NCBI GenBank assembly: GCA_000828835.1
Contig: AP014633.1
Location: 4,588,001 to 4,652,000 of the forward strand
Length of the DNA: 64,000 bases
Origin: Thioploca ingrica
GTDB taxonomy: Bacteria > Pseudomonadota > Gammaproteobacteria > Beggiatoales > Beggiatoaceae
Direction of reading: 5' to 3'
Within the stretch, counting starts at the first letter, position 1, and each line of letters opens with the position of its first letter. Position numbers and translations under genes: made by a program. Positions 16,499-24,685 of this stretch are shown here, in pieces. Under the pieces are notes generated by a model. It saw only the letters and a program-made list of their open reading frames with translations. It ran no database searches and was not told the origin of the DNA.

Positions 16499-17851
16499 TT
16501 AGGTTCTTTTCAAGTAATAAGTCAAAATTGGTGGTGTAAAAAGTGTTGTGAAGATGACGACAATAATAATAATGGAATACATCTCTGGCGAAACGACCCC
16601 TATTTGTTGCCCGACTGCAGCGAAAATTAAACCCACTTCCCCACGTGGTGCCATTCCCCAACCAACTATCCATTTATTGACCGATCCCGCCACAATACCC
16701 GCTGCCAATTTGCCAATGAATGCGACTGCCGTAATGATAAGTGCTGCACCTAATACTTTGGGGTTAAATAACGTTTGTAAATCGACTTGCATCCCAATCA
16801 ATATGAAAAAGAGCGGGATTAAAAAGTATCCGAGTGGATAAATTAACTCTTCCAAATGGTGATCATGGTGGGTTAATAATACTTGTTCCACCGCTGCTTG
16901 AGTAGTGGCATCGGCATGATAGACTGCTTGACGAATCTCATGGTTGATCTTGGGATCAAGATATTCTTGAAAATGCACCTGTTCTAGCACTAATCCCGCA
17001 GCAAAAGCGCCAACGATAGGTGCTAACTCGGCTAGCGAAGCCACATAGGCGAAGATCAGACAAAAACTAATCGCAACCACAAACTTCATTCCTGGGCCAC
17101 CATGAATCAGGGCAAATACTCCACTAATTTTAACCGTTAACGTTTTGCCTACAATTAATGCCCCAACTAAAAATAACCCGGCTTTAAGACTAATCCAACC
17201 AATTTCAGTCACACTAACCGTTCCCGTTTTAGCAATGGCTGCTACCACTGCCAAAATGATTAATCCGAGCACATCATCTATTACTGCGGCACCCAGAATA
17301 ATTTTAGCTTCTGGAATTTTAAGTTTACCCAAGTCTTGAAATACTCGACTGGTAATGCCAACTGAAGTAGCGGTCAAGGCCGCGCCTAGAAATAGATAAG
17401 CATTGTTGCTCAAGCCCGGCATGATTAAAGGACCCACTAAGTAAGTTCCTAAAATGAATGGCACTGTTACACCAACGACTGCCACCCAAAAGGCACGCCA
17501 ACCGGTTTTAGCCATTTCAGTTACATTCGATTCTAAACCCACCTGGAATAATAATATAACCACACCCAGTTGAGCTAGAAATTCCAGCAGTTCATTATGC
17601 TTGGCAGATTCAAACCAAGGAACGCCAACTAAAACAAGATTGCCTAAAATAATGCCCATGATCAGCTCCCCTAAAACCGGGGGTTGACCTACTCTTTCAA
17701 TGAGACCGGCAATCTTAGCTAAAAGAAGTAGTACGGCAATCCAAATAAAAGTTTCAGTCATTCTTTCACTGCTTCCAGAAGCATAAGCAGATGAAGTCAA
17801 TAAAAACAATCCAATTATGATTAATCCAATTTTGTGTGTTAGTACATTCAT
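16499..17851 (-). CDS. CPA2 family monovalent cation:proton antiporter
   Basis: A 450-residue membrane protein with an N-terminal signal-like segment and about 12 further hydrophobic segments, of the KefB/NapA Na+/H+ or K+/H+ exchanger type. Typical sequences: PPVLGELIMGIILGNLVL, LTATSVGITSRVFQDLGKL, AAVIDDVLGLIILAVVA (the paired acidic residues in the VIDDVLGL helix carry the ion), and APRGEVGLIFAAVG. A His- and charge-rich loop (about 305-340) interrupts the last third. There is no C-terminal TrkA-N domain, so KefB-type nucleotide gating is absent. The ion cannot be decided from sequence. It is first in a minus-strand series continuing into the toxin pair and dndC. Confidence 0.92.
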   Translation of the reverse strand: MNVLTHKIGLIIIGLFLLTSSAYASGSSERMTETFIWIAVLLLLAKIAGLIERVGQPPVLGELIMGIILGNLVLVGVPWFESAKHNELLEFLAQLGVVILLFQVGLESNVTEMAKTGWRAFWVAVVGVTVPFILGTYLVGPLIMPGLSNNAYLFLGAALTATSVGITSRVFQDLGKLKIPEAKIILGAAVIDDVLGLIILAVVAAIAKTGTVSVTEIGWISLKAGLFLVGALIVGKTLTVKISGVFALIHGGPGMKFVVAISFCLIFAYVASLAELAPIVGAFAAGLVLEQVHFQEYLDPKINHEIRQAVYHADATTQAAVEQVLLTHHDHHLEELIYPLGYFLIPLFFILIGMQVDLQTLFNPKVLGAALIITAVAFIGKLAAGIVAGSVNKWIVGWGMAPRGEVGLIFAAVGQQIGVVSPEMYSIIIIVVIFTTLFTPPILTYYLKRT

Positions 17852-18348
17852 GAGGTGATACTAATTGCGTTGAGAATGGAGTCGTAGGCTATTATACTTA
17901 ATCTATATATAATTATAAATTGAGCATAATGTTAAAATTTTAACGTTATAACGAGCAAACAGGGCAAGTAACTTATTAAGTATTATTTATAATAGTAAAA
18001 TTAGCCCAAGCTGGATTTTAATTTCAACTACTATCTCTTTTGTCAGCCACTCTTGCAGACAATCGTGAGCATTAATTTAATATGAGTTAACTTGATTGTC
18101 TTTAAAAATAATGAATTAAATTGATTTCAATCCATGAAATTCTTAATCATACCGATCAAATCAATATAACGATTATCGTTTAAAATAAATCTTTTGTGAT
18201 AGATTGAGAATCATATTAGGAAATCAAGTAACGTGAATAGAATATTAATGAACCTATAGTCATTACAGACCAATTAAAGCTTAAAACTTAATTATTAATA
18301 GACGTTATTTAATAACGCTGAGTCGTTTATGAATGATGACTATTGAGA
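17852..18348. other. AT-rich intergenic region
   Basis: About 500 bp between the antiporter start and the end of the pterin dehydratase gene. It is strongly AT-rich with no supported gene. A short inverted repeat (cgttatttaataacg-like, about 18303-18318) lies downstream of the dehydratase gene and could be a weak terminator, but lacks a T-run. Confidence 0.4.
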
Positions 18349-18714
18349 TTAAGGTTTACAGACGGCAATTCCTTGCGGTGGTAATAGTAAAGCATCTACT
18401 CTAGCCGCACAAATAAAGTCATTCTCGGATAAACCATTAATCGCATGAGTACAATAACGGACCAAACAGCGGCAATAACTGATTTCCAAGTTAGGATGAT
18501 GATCTTCCTGGTGAGCAATCCAAGCAATTCCATTCACAAAAGCCATCGTTTCATAGTAATTTTTAAATTTATAAGCCCGGTTGATTTCGGTCGCGGTTTC
18601 ATTAAGACACCATTCTTGTATTTCTTGATTTAACAAAGTTTGCGCTTCTTCTCTCGTAAAGGGTTGAACACTACCCTCACAGGGTTGGCAATGTTTTGTT
18701 AGTAAGCGACTCAT
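18349..18714 (-). CDS. phhB: Pterin-4-alpha-carbinolamine dehydratase
   Basis: A 121-residue PCD/DCoH family protein. The signature EDHHPNLEISY, followed by a His (CTHAINGLSENDF) and Asp, matches the dehydratase active site. It normally recycles the 4a-hydroxy-tetrahydropterin formed by aromatic amino acid hydroxylases, though many bacteria carry PCD genes without a hydroxylase, where a moonlighting or molybdopterin-related role has been proposed. No hydroxylase is in the window. It follows dsrR by 27 bp on the same strand, probably the same transcript. Confidence 0.92.
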   Translation of the reverse strand: MSRLLTKHCQPCEGSVQPFTREEAQTLLNQEIQEWCLNETATEINRAYKFKNYYETMAFVNGIAWIAHQEDHHPNLEISYCRCLVRYCTHAINGLSENDFICAARVDALLLPPQGIAVCKP

Positions 18715-18741
18715 AAAGGTTCTCTCCGTTAAATAGCTTGA

Positions 18742-19059
18742 TCAATTCTCGGTAGGTGGAAGGTAATTAGGATCATTGGGATTCAGAAAGATGAAACTAA
18801 ATTGGCCCGGTTCAATTTCGACAAAGTCCATGATAGCTCCGTTAAGTAATTCTTTATAAATGGGTTCAAAAACGATATCAATGCCTTCACAAATCAGGTG
18901 AACATCGCCGGCATTGATTTGGTCAAAGCCCATTTTATTATATTCAATACTGCCATCGGGATTACGCTGTGGTGCCAGACGTAATGCTAAACCCGTCAGG
19001 TTGTTTTGTTGAGCGGATGTTAAAATTTGAGTAGCTGCGCGTTGAGTGACTTTAAACAT
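18742..19059 (-). CDS. dsrR: DsrR, IscA-like protein lacking the cluster cysteines
   Basis: A 105-residue A-type carrier (HesB/IscA fold) protein. It keeps the family scaffold (QRAATQIL, LALRLAPQRNPDGSIEYNKMGFD, FIFLNPNDPNY) but lacks the three cysteines of IscA; its only Cys is in HLICEGI. This combination, directly after a cobyrinate diamide synthase-like gene, is the arrangement of dsrN-dsrR in the reverse Dsr operons of sulfur oxidisers such as Allochromatium. DsrR there does not carry a cluster and affects dsr expression post-transcriptionally. The ATG at 19059 has AAGGAA at good spacing; an in-frame upstream extension to 19107 is unlikely. Confidence 0.85.
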   Translation of the reverse strand: MFKVTQRAATQILTSAQQNNLTGLALRLAPQRNPDGSIEYNKMGFDQINAGDVHLICEGIDIVFEPIYKELLNGAIMDFVEIEPGQFSFIFLNPNDPNYLPPTEN

Positions 19060-19141
19060 AAGCGGGTTCCTTAATAAAAGCGATGAAAGATTCCAGCAAG
19101 AAAACAATAGTGAGTCACTTTTTATTTTTCAAGTACCCCAC

Positions 19142-20572
19142 TTATTCTATTTGGCAAAGTGGATGAGGAAATGAAGGGGCAGGTAGTTGATTACATTGAC
19201 GGATAAATTTGATAAAGCGTTGGGTCCAGTGATTATTTTCTACATCACGTAAGTGAGCGTAATTCGCTAAAGTATTTTTGTAAATAATGCCGTCATGTTG
19301 TCCATCTAATCCGTGTCCTCGTAGGACTTCATAGGCAAATGGCAGATGAGTGGGTAAATTAATCACTTGCGAATGGTGAAATTCATGCGCATGAAACACA
19401 GTAGGTTGACCACTCACATCACGTAATGGCCATAATCCTTGTCCGGTTTCCCGCAAGTAGACGTAACCTCGACCTTGTGAACGAGAAGTCATTATCGTGT
19501 CAAACGGTAAGGCTCCAACCATATCACAAGTTTTCTCTTGCCAAGTTAATTGCCGGGCTAAATACATCAATCCACCACATTCAGCATAAACTGGCATACT
19601 TTGTTCAATGGCATTGCGGATGTCTTGTTTTAAGGTATGATTTTGTGACAGTTTTTCCATATGAACTTCTGGGAATCCACCGCCAATAAATAAGCCATCC
19701 ACTGGAGGTAAGTGCGAATCGTGTAGCGCATCAATGAAAATGAGTTGAGCACCGCCAGTTTCTAGGGCAGCTAAATCGCCTGGGTAGTAGAAACCGAAAG
19801 CAGCGTCACGGATAATTCCAATTTTGATAGCTGACTGGGTTGATAATGGAGTCGGAGGTAGAATTTCTTGGCTTACCAAAGGGAGTTTGGGTGCTTGTTG
19901 GGCAATTTTGATGAGGTGAGTTAAATCAATCTGGTCGGTGATACGATTGACAATGGTGTTGATTTTAGTTTGTGCTTGACTGGCTTCATAGCTGGGTATC
20001 AAGCCTAAATGGCGTTCGGCAATGATGATACTGGGATCGCGTTGTACTGCTCCAATGACGGGGATATCGGTATAGTGTTCGATAGTCGCTCGTAATTTAC
20101 TTTCATGTCGAGTTCCACCGACGAGGTTAAGAATAACACCAGCAATATAAACTTCTGGATCGAAAGCTTGATAGCCTAATAACAAAGGTGCAATACTGCG
20201 CGTCATGCCATGAGTATCTAATACGAGAATAACCGGTGCCTGGAGTAATTTAGCTAACGCGGCATTGCTATTACTGCCTTCGAGATCGATGCCATCATAA
20301 AAAGCCATATTCCCTTCTATAATGCAAAGATCCGCATCTCGACTATACCAAGCCACATTTCTCTGAATTTCTGCTGGAGTCATGATTTGAAAATCCAGAT
20401 TGTGGCAGGGACGCTGAGCAGCTTGACTTAACCACAAGGGATCAATGTAATCTGGCCCTTTTTTAAAGGGTTGAATGACTAAACCCCGGCGGGTGAAGGC
20501 GGCACAGAGTCCTAAAGTGATAGTCGTTTTACCGGAGGATTTATGCGCAGCAGAAATGAGAAAATAAGGCAT
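19142..20572 (-). CDS. dsrN: DsrN/CobB-type cobyrinate a,c-diamide synthase-like amidase
   Basis: A 476-residue protein with two domains: an N-terminal dethiobiotin synthetase-like ATPase (SSGKTTITLGLCAAFTRRG with a P-loop at 12-20, KKGPDYIDP) and a C-terminal class I-type glutamine amidotransferase domain (FIGGGFPEVH, YAECGGLMYL with the nucleophile Cys, and FHAHEFHHS). CbiA/CobB enzymes amidate cobyrinate or hydrogenobyrinate. The neighbouring dsrR makes DsrN more likely, which amidates siroheme for the sulfite reductase DsrAB. Without dsrAB in the window a cobalamin role remains possible. The intergenic distance to dsrR is 82 bp. Confidence 0.87.
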   Translation of the reverse strand: MPYFLISAAHKSSGKTTITLGLCAAFTRRGLVIQPFKKGPDYIDPLWLSQAAQRPCHNLDFQIMTPAEIQRNVAWYSRDADLCIIEGNMAFYDGIDLEGSNSNAALAKLLQAPVILVLDTHGMTRSIAPLLLGYQAFDPEVYIAGVILNLVGGTRHESKLRATIEHYTDIPVIGAVQRDPSIIIAERHLGLIPSYEASQAQTKINTIVNRITDQIDLTHLIKIAQQAPKLPLVSQEILPPTPLSTQSAIKIGIIRDAAFGFYYPGDLAALETGGAQLIFIDALHDSHLPPVDGLFIGGGFPEVHMEKLSQNHTLKQDIRNAIEQSMPVYAECGGLMYLARQLTWQEKTCDMVGALPFDTIMTSRSQGRGYVYLRETGQGLWPLRDVSGQPTVFHAHEFHHSQVINLPTHLPFAYEVLRGHGLDGQHDGIIYKNTLANYAHLRDVENNHWTQRFIKFIRQCNQLPAPSFPHPLCQIE

Positions 20573-20608
20573 CGCTCTAACTTCTTTCTGAATGGTGCTA
20601 AAACTATT

Positions 20609-21172
20609 TTAAATAGCAGGAACTTCTCCCTCGTTTAAAATGACAATTTCTACTCGGCGGTTTTGTTGCCGTCCTGGTTTGGTCGCATTAGAGCTAACGG
20701 GTCGTGTTTCTCCAAAACCTTTAGTAATGAGTCTTTGAGAACTAATGCCTTGAGCCACTAAAGCATCACGTACTGCTTTAGCACGACGTTTAGACAGGCT
20801 TTGGTTATAGGCTTGGTCTCCCGTATTATCGGTATGTCCTTCTATCAAAATGGAACGAGAACCATATTGTTGAAGGCTCTTGGAAAATTCTGCAATTTTA
20901 CGTTTCCCCGCCGGCAATAAAGTCGCTTTGTCTACTTCAAAGAAAACGGCATCCAAAGTGTATCGCAAACCCTGATCAGTTTGCATTCTTGTGGTATTAA
21001 TGGTGGTATTAATGGGGACAGCAACAATCGCTGGTGACTCAGGTTGTCTGGCGAAACTAATACCGGTCATGTAAGCCGGTCTTAATCTAACTGCACAGCC
21101 CATATTTAGCCCCGTCACTAAGAACAGGAATGTTAAAATTGTTATCATGTTAAAATAATTAATTTTTTTCAT
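20609..21172 (-). CDS. OmpA-family lipoprotein
   Basis: A 187-residue envelope protein. A basic N-terminus and hydrophobic stretch end in a probable lipobox (LNMGC, Cys26). About 50 residues later an OmpA-like peptidoglycan-binding domain begins (about 75-185): FEVDKATLLPAGKRKIAEF, ILIEGHTDNTGDQAYNQSLSKRRAKAV, and PGRQQNRRVEIVIL. It probably anchors the outer membrane to peptidoglycan. It ends 36 bp after dsrN begins (same strand) and could lead that transcript. Confidence 0.9.
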   Translation of the reverse strand: MKKINYFNMITILTFLFLVTGLNMGCAVRLRPAYMTGISFARQPESPAIVAVPINTTINTTRMQTDQGLRYTLDAVFFEVDKATLLPAGKRKIAEFSKSLQQYGSRSILIEGHTDNTGDQAYNQSLSKRRAKAVRDALVAQGISSQRLITKGFGETRPVSSNATKPGRQQNRRVEIVILNEGEVPAI

Positions 21173-21330
21173 AAAGATAGCTTATAAATTATTGACTAAT
21201 TAAAAGGTTTTATCTCTAGAAAATAGTATAGATGTTTAGGATAGTTTTTGCCAAGCAAAGTTAACTTGAGGTTTTGATATTAAAGATGATTAACATATTA
21301 TGATTAACACATTCTGAAAAAATCAAGCTA

Positions 21331-21359
21331 AAAAAAGGTGAGTTCGATGAACTCACCCA
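21331..21359 (-). terminator. Rho-independent terminator of the 21440-22885 gene
   Basis: A perfect stem (ggtgagttc/gaactcacc) with a short loop, followed on the minus strand by seven T residues (the a-run at 21331-21337 on the plus strand). It lies about 80 bp beyond the stop codon. Confidence 0.85.
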
Positions 21360-21439
21360 AAAGTCTTTTACCTTAATTAAGTCAACATGTTCCCTAAAAT
21401 TAGGGAAAGAAAATCTAACGGATATAACTGATCAGCTAT

Positions 21440-22885
21440 TTAGTTCATCACCTCCTTCACTACGTCTGTATGATTTAAAAGATTAAGATAATAAATATAA
21501 TTAATTTTAAATATCAATGGATTAAACTGAATCCATTGTAATTGAACTTGCCAAGAAGTAATCCCGCCTAAAGAATCGACCATTTCTATTAAAGGAATAA
21601 TTAATTCCCCAGTTTCTAATGACAGGGTACTCATTACGATACCTTGCTGCGCTTTTGATTCAATCGGTTGAGCCGCAGTTAATTTCATGTTATTTTGCTC
21701 ATCAATCGCTTCCATTTTAACCTCATAGCTAACAACCTCTCCGGCAACTTCTAACTGAACTTCAGGAATAATAAGTATTTTTTGCTCAAGCGAATAAATA
21801 GGATTCATCGTTCCTTCCGGAACAATAGCAACCTTTAGACTTTCAATAGTGTTCAATTTCGTTGCAGTTGGCTCTTCTATCGTTGCAATTGGTTCTTCTA
21901 CAAGCGTTTTCTCTGTCACTATTGCCTCACTTTGCTCAGTGACTGTTGGTTCCCTATTCAGATCACTTGGGATAGAAGAATCGTTATCCAATTGAATATT
22001 TTCAGATTCACTTAAGGGTGCTTCTACGTCACTACTCAATTGGATTTCTGCCGATTTTGGTGCTTCTGCTTTAGTTTGAGGAATAGTTGAAAGTGTAGGC
22101 GATTCTCTGGTAATTGCCAAATTTTCCCATTGTTGAGTGGTAAAACCAGCCATCACTGTCGGATTAAGGCGAAAAAGTTGATCAACATCAAATCCTTTTA
22201 CCGCCATCGGATCCAGTTCAGCAATGGTTTGGGCATCAAAAGCCGCCATCGCATCTATATTCAATGCCGCGAGATGATTGGCAGTAAAACCGCTTATCGC
22301 CTCACGGGTTAGATTAACTAAGAGATATCGAAACTGGTCAGCGTTAAAATAGAGCATCACTTCAATCGGTAAAGTGGCAATATCTTCTGCTGATAAAAGC
22401 CGAAGTTGTTGTTCATTTAATGCCACAATTTCTGTAACGGTGGTGTTATTCAAATCAAACTCATCACCTGGATTGATGGGTTGCTCTGGTTCTGGCTGTT
22501 GATTCTGTTCTAAATCGGGTTGATTCTGTTCTAAATTGGATATTGAGTCCGGTTGTTGATTTTGCTCTGGTTGAATGAGCGGTTCTGGCTCTGAAGTTGG
22601 TGGTTGAAATGGTTGTTGTTTCGGCTCAACTTCAATGGGTTGCTGTTGTTCTGGTTGTGGTACTGGTTTTACTATGGGTACTTCTGGTTGCTGTTGTTCT
22701 AGTTGTGGTACTGGTTTTGCCACCGGTACTTCAGAACACCACGACTTTTTATTCGCATTACTTTTACAACTCGCCTCAATTGCGGTCGAATTCTGTGGTG
22801 CTGCTTGAGTATAATGACCTACTGCACTCGCTATACCTATCAGAGCAGCACTCATTGTAACAACGAGTAGTCTCTGCTTTCTCAT
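21440..22885 (-). CDS. Secreted Gln/Pro/Glu-rich protein with 16-residue repeats
   Basis: 481 residues, family not recognised. A signal peptide (about 1-29, ending AAP) is followed by a low-complexity Pro-Gln-Glu tract (about 50-140, repeated VPQxEQQQP and EQNQQP units). A helical solenoid-like stretch follows (about 148-260) with a 16-residue period: ISGFTANHLAALNIDA, MAAFDAQTIAELDPMA, VKGFDVDQLFRLNPTV, MAGFTTQQW. An acidic Ser/Thr/Glu region (about 265-350) leads to a C-terminal beta-rich region (about 365-465). Similar repeated helices are known from other large sulfur bacteria, but the function is not. It starts with a good GAGAGA site and ends at a clear terminator, so it is a single-gene unit. 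Confidence 0.75.
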   Translation of the reverse strand: MRKQRLLVVTMSAALIGIASAVGHYTQAAPQNSTAIEASCKSNANKKSWCSEVPVAKPVPQLEQQQPEVPIVKPVPQPEQQQPIEVEPKQQPFQPPTSEPEPLIQPEQNQQPDSISNLEQNQPDLEQNQQPEPEQPINPGDEFDLNNTTVTEIVALNEQQLRLLSAEDIATLPIEVMLYFNADQFRYLLVNLTREAISGFTANHLAALNIDAMAAFDAQTIAELDPMAVKGFDVDQLFRLNPTVMAGFTTQQWENLAITRESPTLSTIPQTKAEAPKSAEIQLSSDVEAPLSESENIQLDNDSSIPSDLNREPTVTEQSEAIVTEKTLVEEPIATIEEPTATKLNTIESLKVAIVPEGTMNPIYSLEQKILIIPEVQLEVAGEVVSYEVKMEAIDEQNNMKLTAAQPIESKAQQGIVMSTLSLETGELIIPLIEMVDSLGGITSWQVQLQWIQFNPLIFKINYIYYLNLLNHTDVVKEVMN

Positions 22886-23106
22886 GTTAGTCTCTCTTCA
22901 AAAAATGGCTTACAATGAAGTCTAATAGAGAAATAATTTTATGAAATAAGAGAAACTCTTAACAAAGGATAGGTAAAACGCTTTATTTTTTAATTATAGC
23001 GTCTCAGGTTTTATTAGTACTTATTGTAACATAATATATCAACGTGAAATGCTAGATATATAGCGGGTTATTTTAACCTCTAACCACCTCAATTAAATAG
23101 AGAAAA

Positions 23107-23547
23107 ATGATGAAAATAATTCTTCCTTCTTTGATAATTTTCTTATTACTCAACCTGAGTCAGTCGGTTTTAGCTGCAGAACGCGATCAAACGCTATTTA
23201 ACCAGGGAAAAACGGTTTATGAAAAAGTGTGTAGCGCTTGTCATAATTACCTACCACCCCCTAAAAATGCACCACCGATGCTCGGTGTTTCCGGTCACTA
23301 TCATCAAACTTTTACTGATAGGGAACAAGCCGTTTCTCACATCGCTAACTTTATACAACAACCGACTAAAGAAAAGTCCAAACTACCTCCCATGGCTATC
23401 AATACTTGGGGTCTGATGCCACCCCTCGCATTACCTTTATCTGCTGAGGAAGTGCAAGCGGTTTCTTATTGGGTCTGGGAAATTTACAATATTGAATGTG
23501 CTGAACCGACAAAATTATTTTTTTGTCAGCATTTTCAGCGAAAATGA
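23107..23547 (+). CDS. Periplasmic monohaem c-type cytochrome
   Basis: A 146-residue protein with a signal peptide (cleavage probably after VLA, residue 23). One haem-binding motif CSACH (42-46) and a likely axial Met in WGLMPPLALPLS are visible. The spacing fits a class I cytochrome c of about 13 kDa. Two extra Cys in the C-terminal tail (IECAEP, FFCQH) could form a disulfide. It probably shuttles electrons in the periplasm, for example from sulfur compound oxidation; the partner is unknown. It stands alone, divergent from the upstream gene. Confidence 0.88.
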   Translation: MMKIILPSLIIFLLLNLSQSVLAAERDQTLFNQGKTVYEKVCSACHNYLPPPKNAPPMLGVSGHYHQTFTDREQAVSHIANFIQQPTKEKSKLPPMAINTWGLMPPLALPLSAEEVQAVSYWVWEIYNIECAEPTKLFFCQHFQRK

Positions 23548-23574
23548 TTTTTTAATAATCAATGTTGGTTGGCA

Positions 23575-23675
23575 ATCTTTTACTGAGATGATTATAGTAG
23601 TAGTGGGCATTGCCCACCCTACTTAGCTTTACGTTGGCTAGCTAAAAAGAGTCAGTCGGCAATCCTTTGCCGATA
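23575..23675. repeat. Short intergenic repeats around GTGGGCATTGCCCAC palindrome
   Basis: A palindrome (gtgggcattgcccac) followed by cctact lies at about 23602-23621. It is flanked by two imperfect direct repeats, ggcaatcttttactgagatg (about 23570) and ggcaatcctttgccgatatg (about 23659). The same palindrome family occurs near 5660, 62290 and 63890. Confidence 0.65.
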
Positions 23676-23684
23676 TGATCATAG

Positions 23685-24506
23685 TTAACGACTCAATTGG
23701 GATAACGCTTGGATCTCCTCTGCGGTTAAGTCGGTTATTTTCGCGATTACTTCTGGCGATGTTCCTTCAACCAACAGCTTTTTGGCAATTTCAATATTTC
23801 TTTTCATTATCCCTTGTTTTACTCCAGTTTCCCAACCTTCAGCAAATTGATCCTGTTTAAGTTCATCGAGATGATATTCTTCTATCATTCGGGCACGTTC
23901 TTGAGGAGAAATTAAATCTTTTTCGATATGGTGAAAAATTTTGTGGATTTCCGGCAACTGATATTGCGTTTCTTCCACTTGTTCGTCCAAACTATCTTCA
24001 ATGGCTCGTAACCATTCCTGATAAGCCGGTGGCGTTCTATTACTCCAATATTTTGGGCAAAGATAGATAATTTGATGATGAATTTCATTGAGTGGCTGAC
24101 CCGCTAAATCATGTGGATCAAATTTGATGAGCGACACATCTTTTTTATGCCGATCTCCAGAAGTTAATACGACAATGGTAAAAACTTTCAATTGGGGTCG
24201 ATAATCTTGGGATTGATTGATTTGTTCAAGTAAGGCAACACAGTGATAGTGGAGAAATCGGTCATAATGATCGGCATGGCGCTCATGCTGAATATCGACA
24301 ATAACTCGATTTTTCTTATCTTCGGCAAACAAATCAAATCGGGGTTGCACCCGACCAATGGGAATACTAAACGTTTTTTCTGTTTCTACCCTGTCAATTT
24401 CTAACTGAATGCCGAGAATATCACGGACAAAACCTTTGAAGATTTCTGGATCGCAAAAAGCTTTTTTAAATATGACGCCGTAGCGTAAAGAAGCAACTTG
24501 TTTCAT
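23685..24506 (-). CDS. PD-(D/E)XK nuclease family transposase-like protein (Rpn type)
   Basis: A 273-residue protein with the start typical of the family (LRYGVIFKKAFCDPEIFKGFVRDIL). Its PD-(D/E)XK core is visible as RFDLFAEDKKNRVIVDIQHE. It shows the YDRFLHYH helix and a C-terminal region with Glu/Lys-rich repeats (GWETGVKQGIMKRNIEIAKKLL). These proteins relate to RpnA-type recombination-promoting nucleases and are commonly multi-copy; whether they move themselves is unproven. The start has a good AGAGGAA site. A second, distinct member lies at 62383-63267. Confidence 0.88.
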   Translation of the reverse strand: MKQVASLRYGVIFKKAFCDPEIFKGFVRDILGIQLEIDRVETEKTFSIPIGRVQPRFDLFAEDKKNRVIVDIQHERHADHYDRFLHYHCVALLEQINQSQDYRPQLKVFTIVVLTSGDRHKKDVSLIKFDPHDLAGQPLNEIHHQIIYLCPKYWSNRTPPAYQEWLRAIEDSLDEQVEETQYQLPEIHKIFHHIEKDLISPQERARMIEEYHLDELKQDQFAEGWETGVKQGIMKRNIEIAKKLLVEGTSPEVIAKITDLTAEEIQALSQLSR

Positions 24507-24685
24507 AAGCTGAGTTCCTCTAAGTTGTTTAGTAGCCGCTTTTGCTCATTTTTGATAGTATACCTTGAATAAAATAGATAATGTTATTTAGTAAATAACC
24601 CGCATCGTTTAATAATCCCTTGAATCAGTTGTTATTAAACTGATCTCCGTTACCAACTTATAGCGTTACGAAAGGAAACCATAAT

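Noticed and set aside
22597..22860. Val-rich plus-strand frame
   Set aside because: It is the complement of the Pro-Gln-Glu tract of the secreted repeat protein, a low-complexity artefact.
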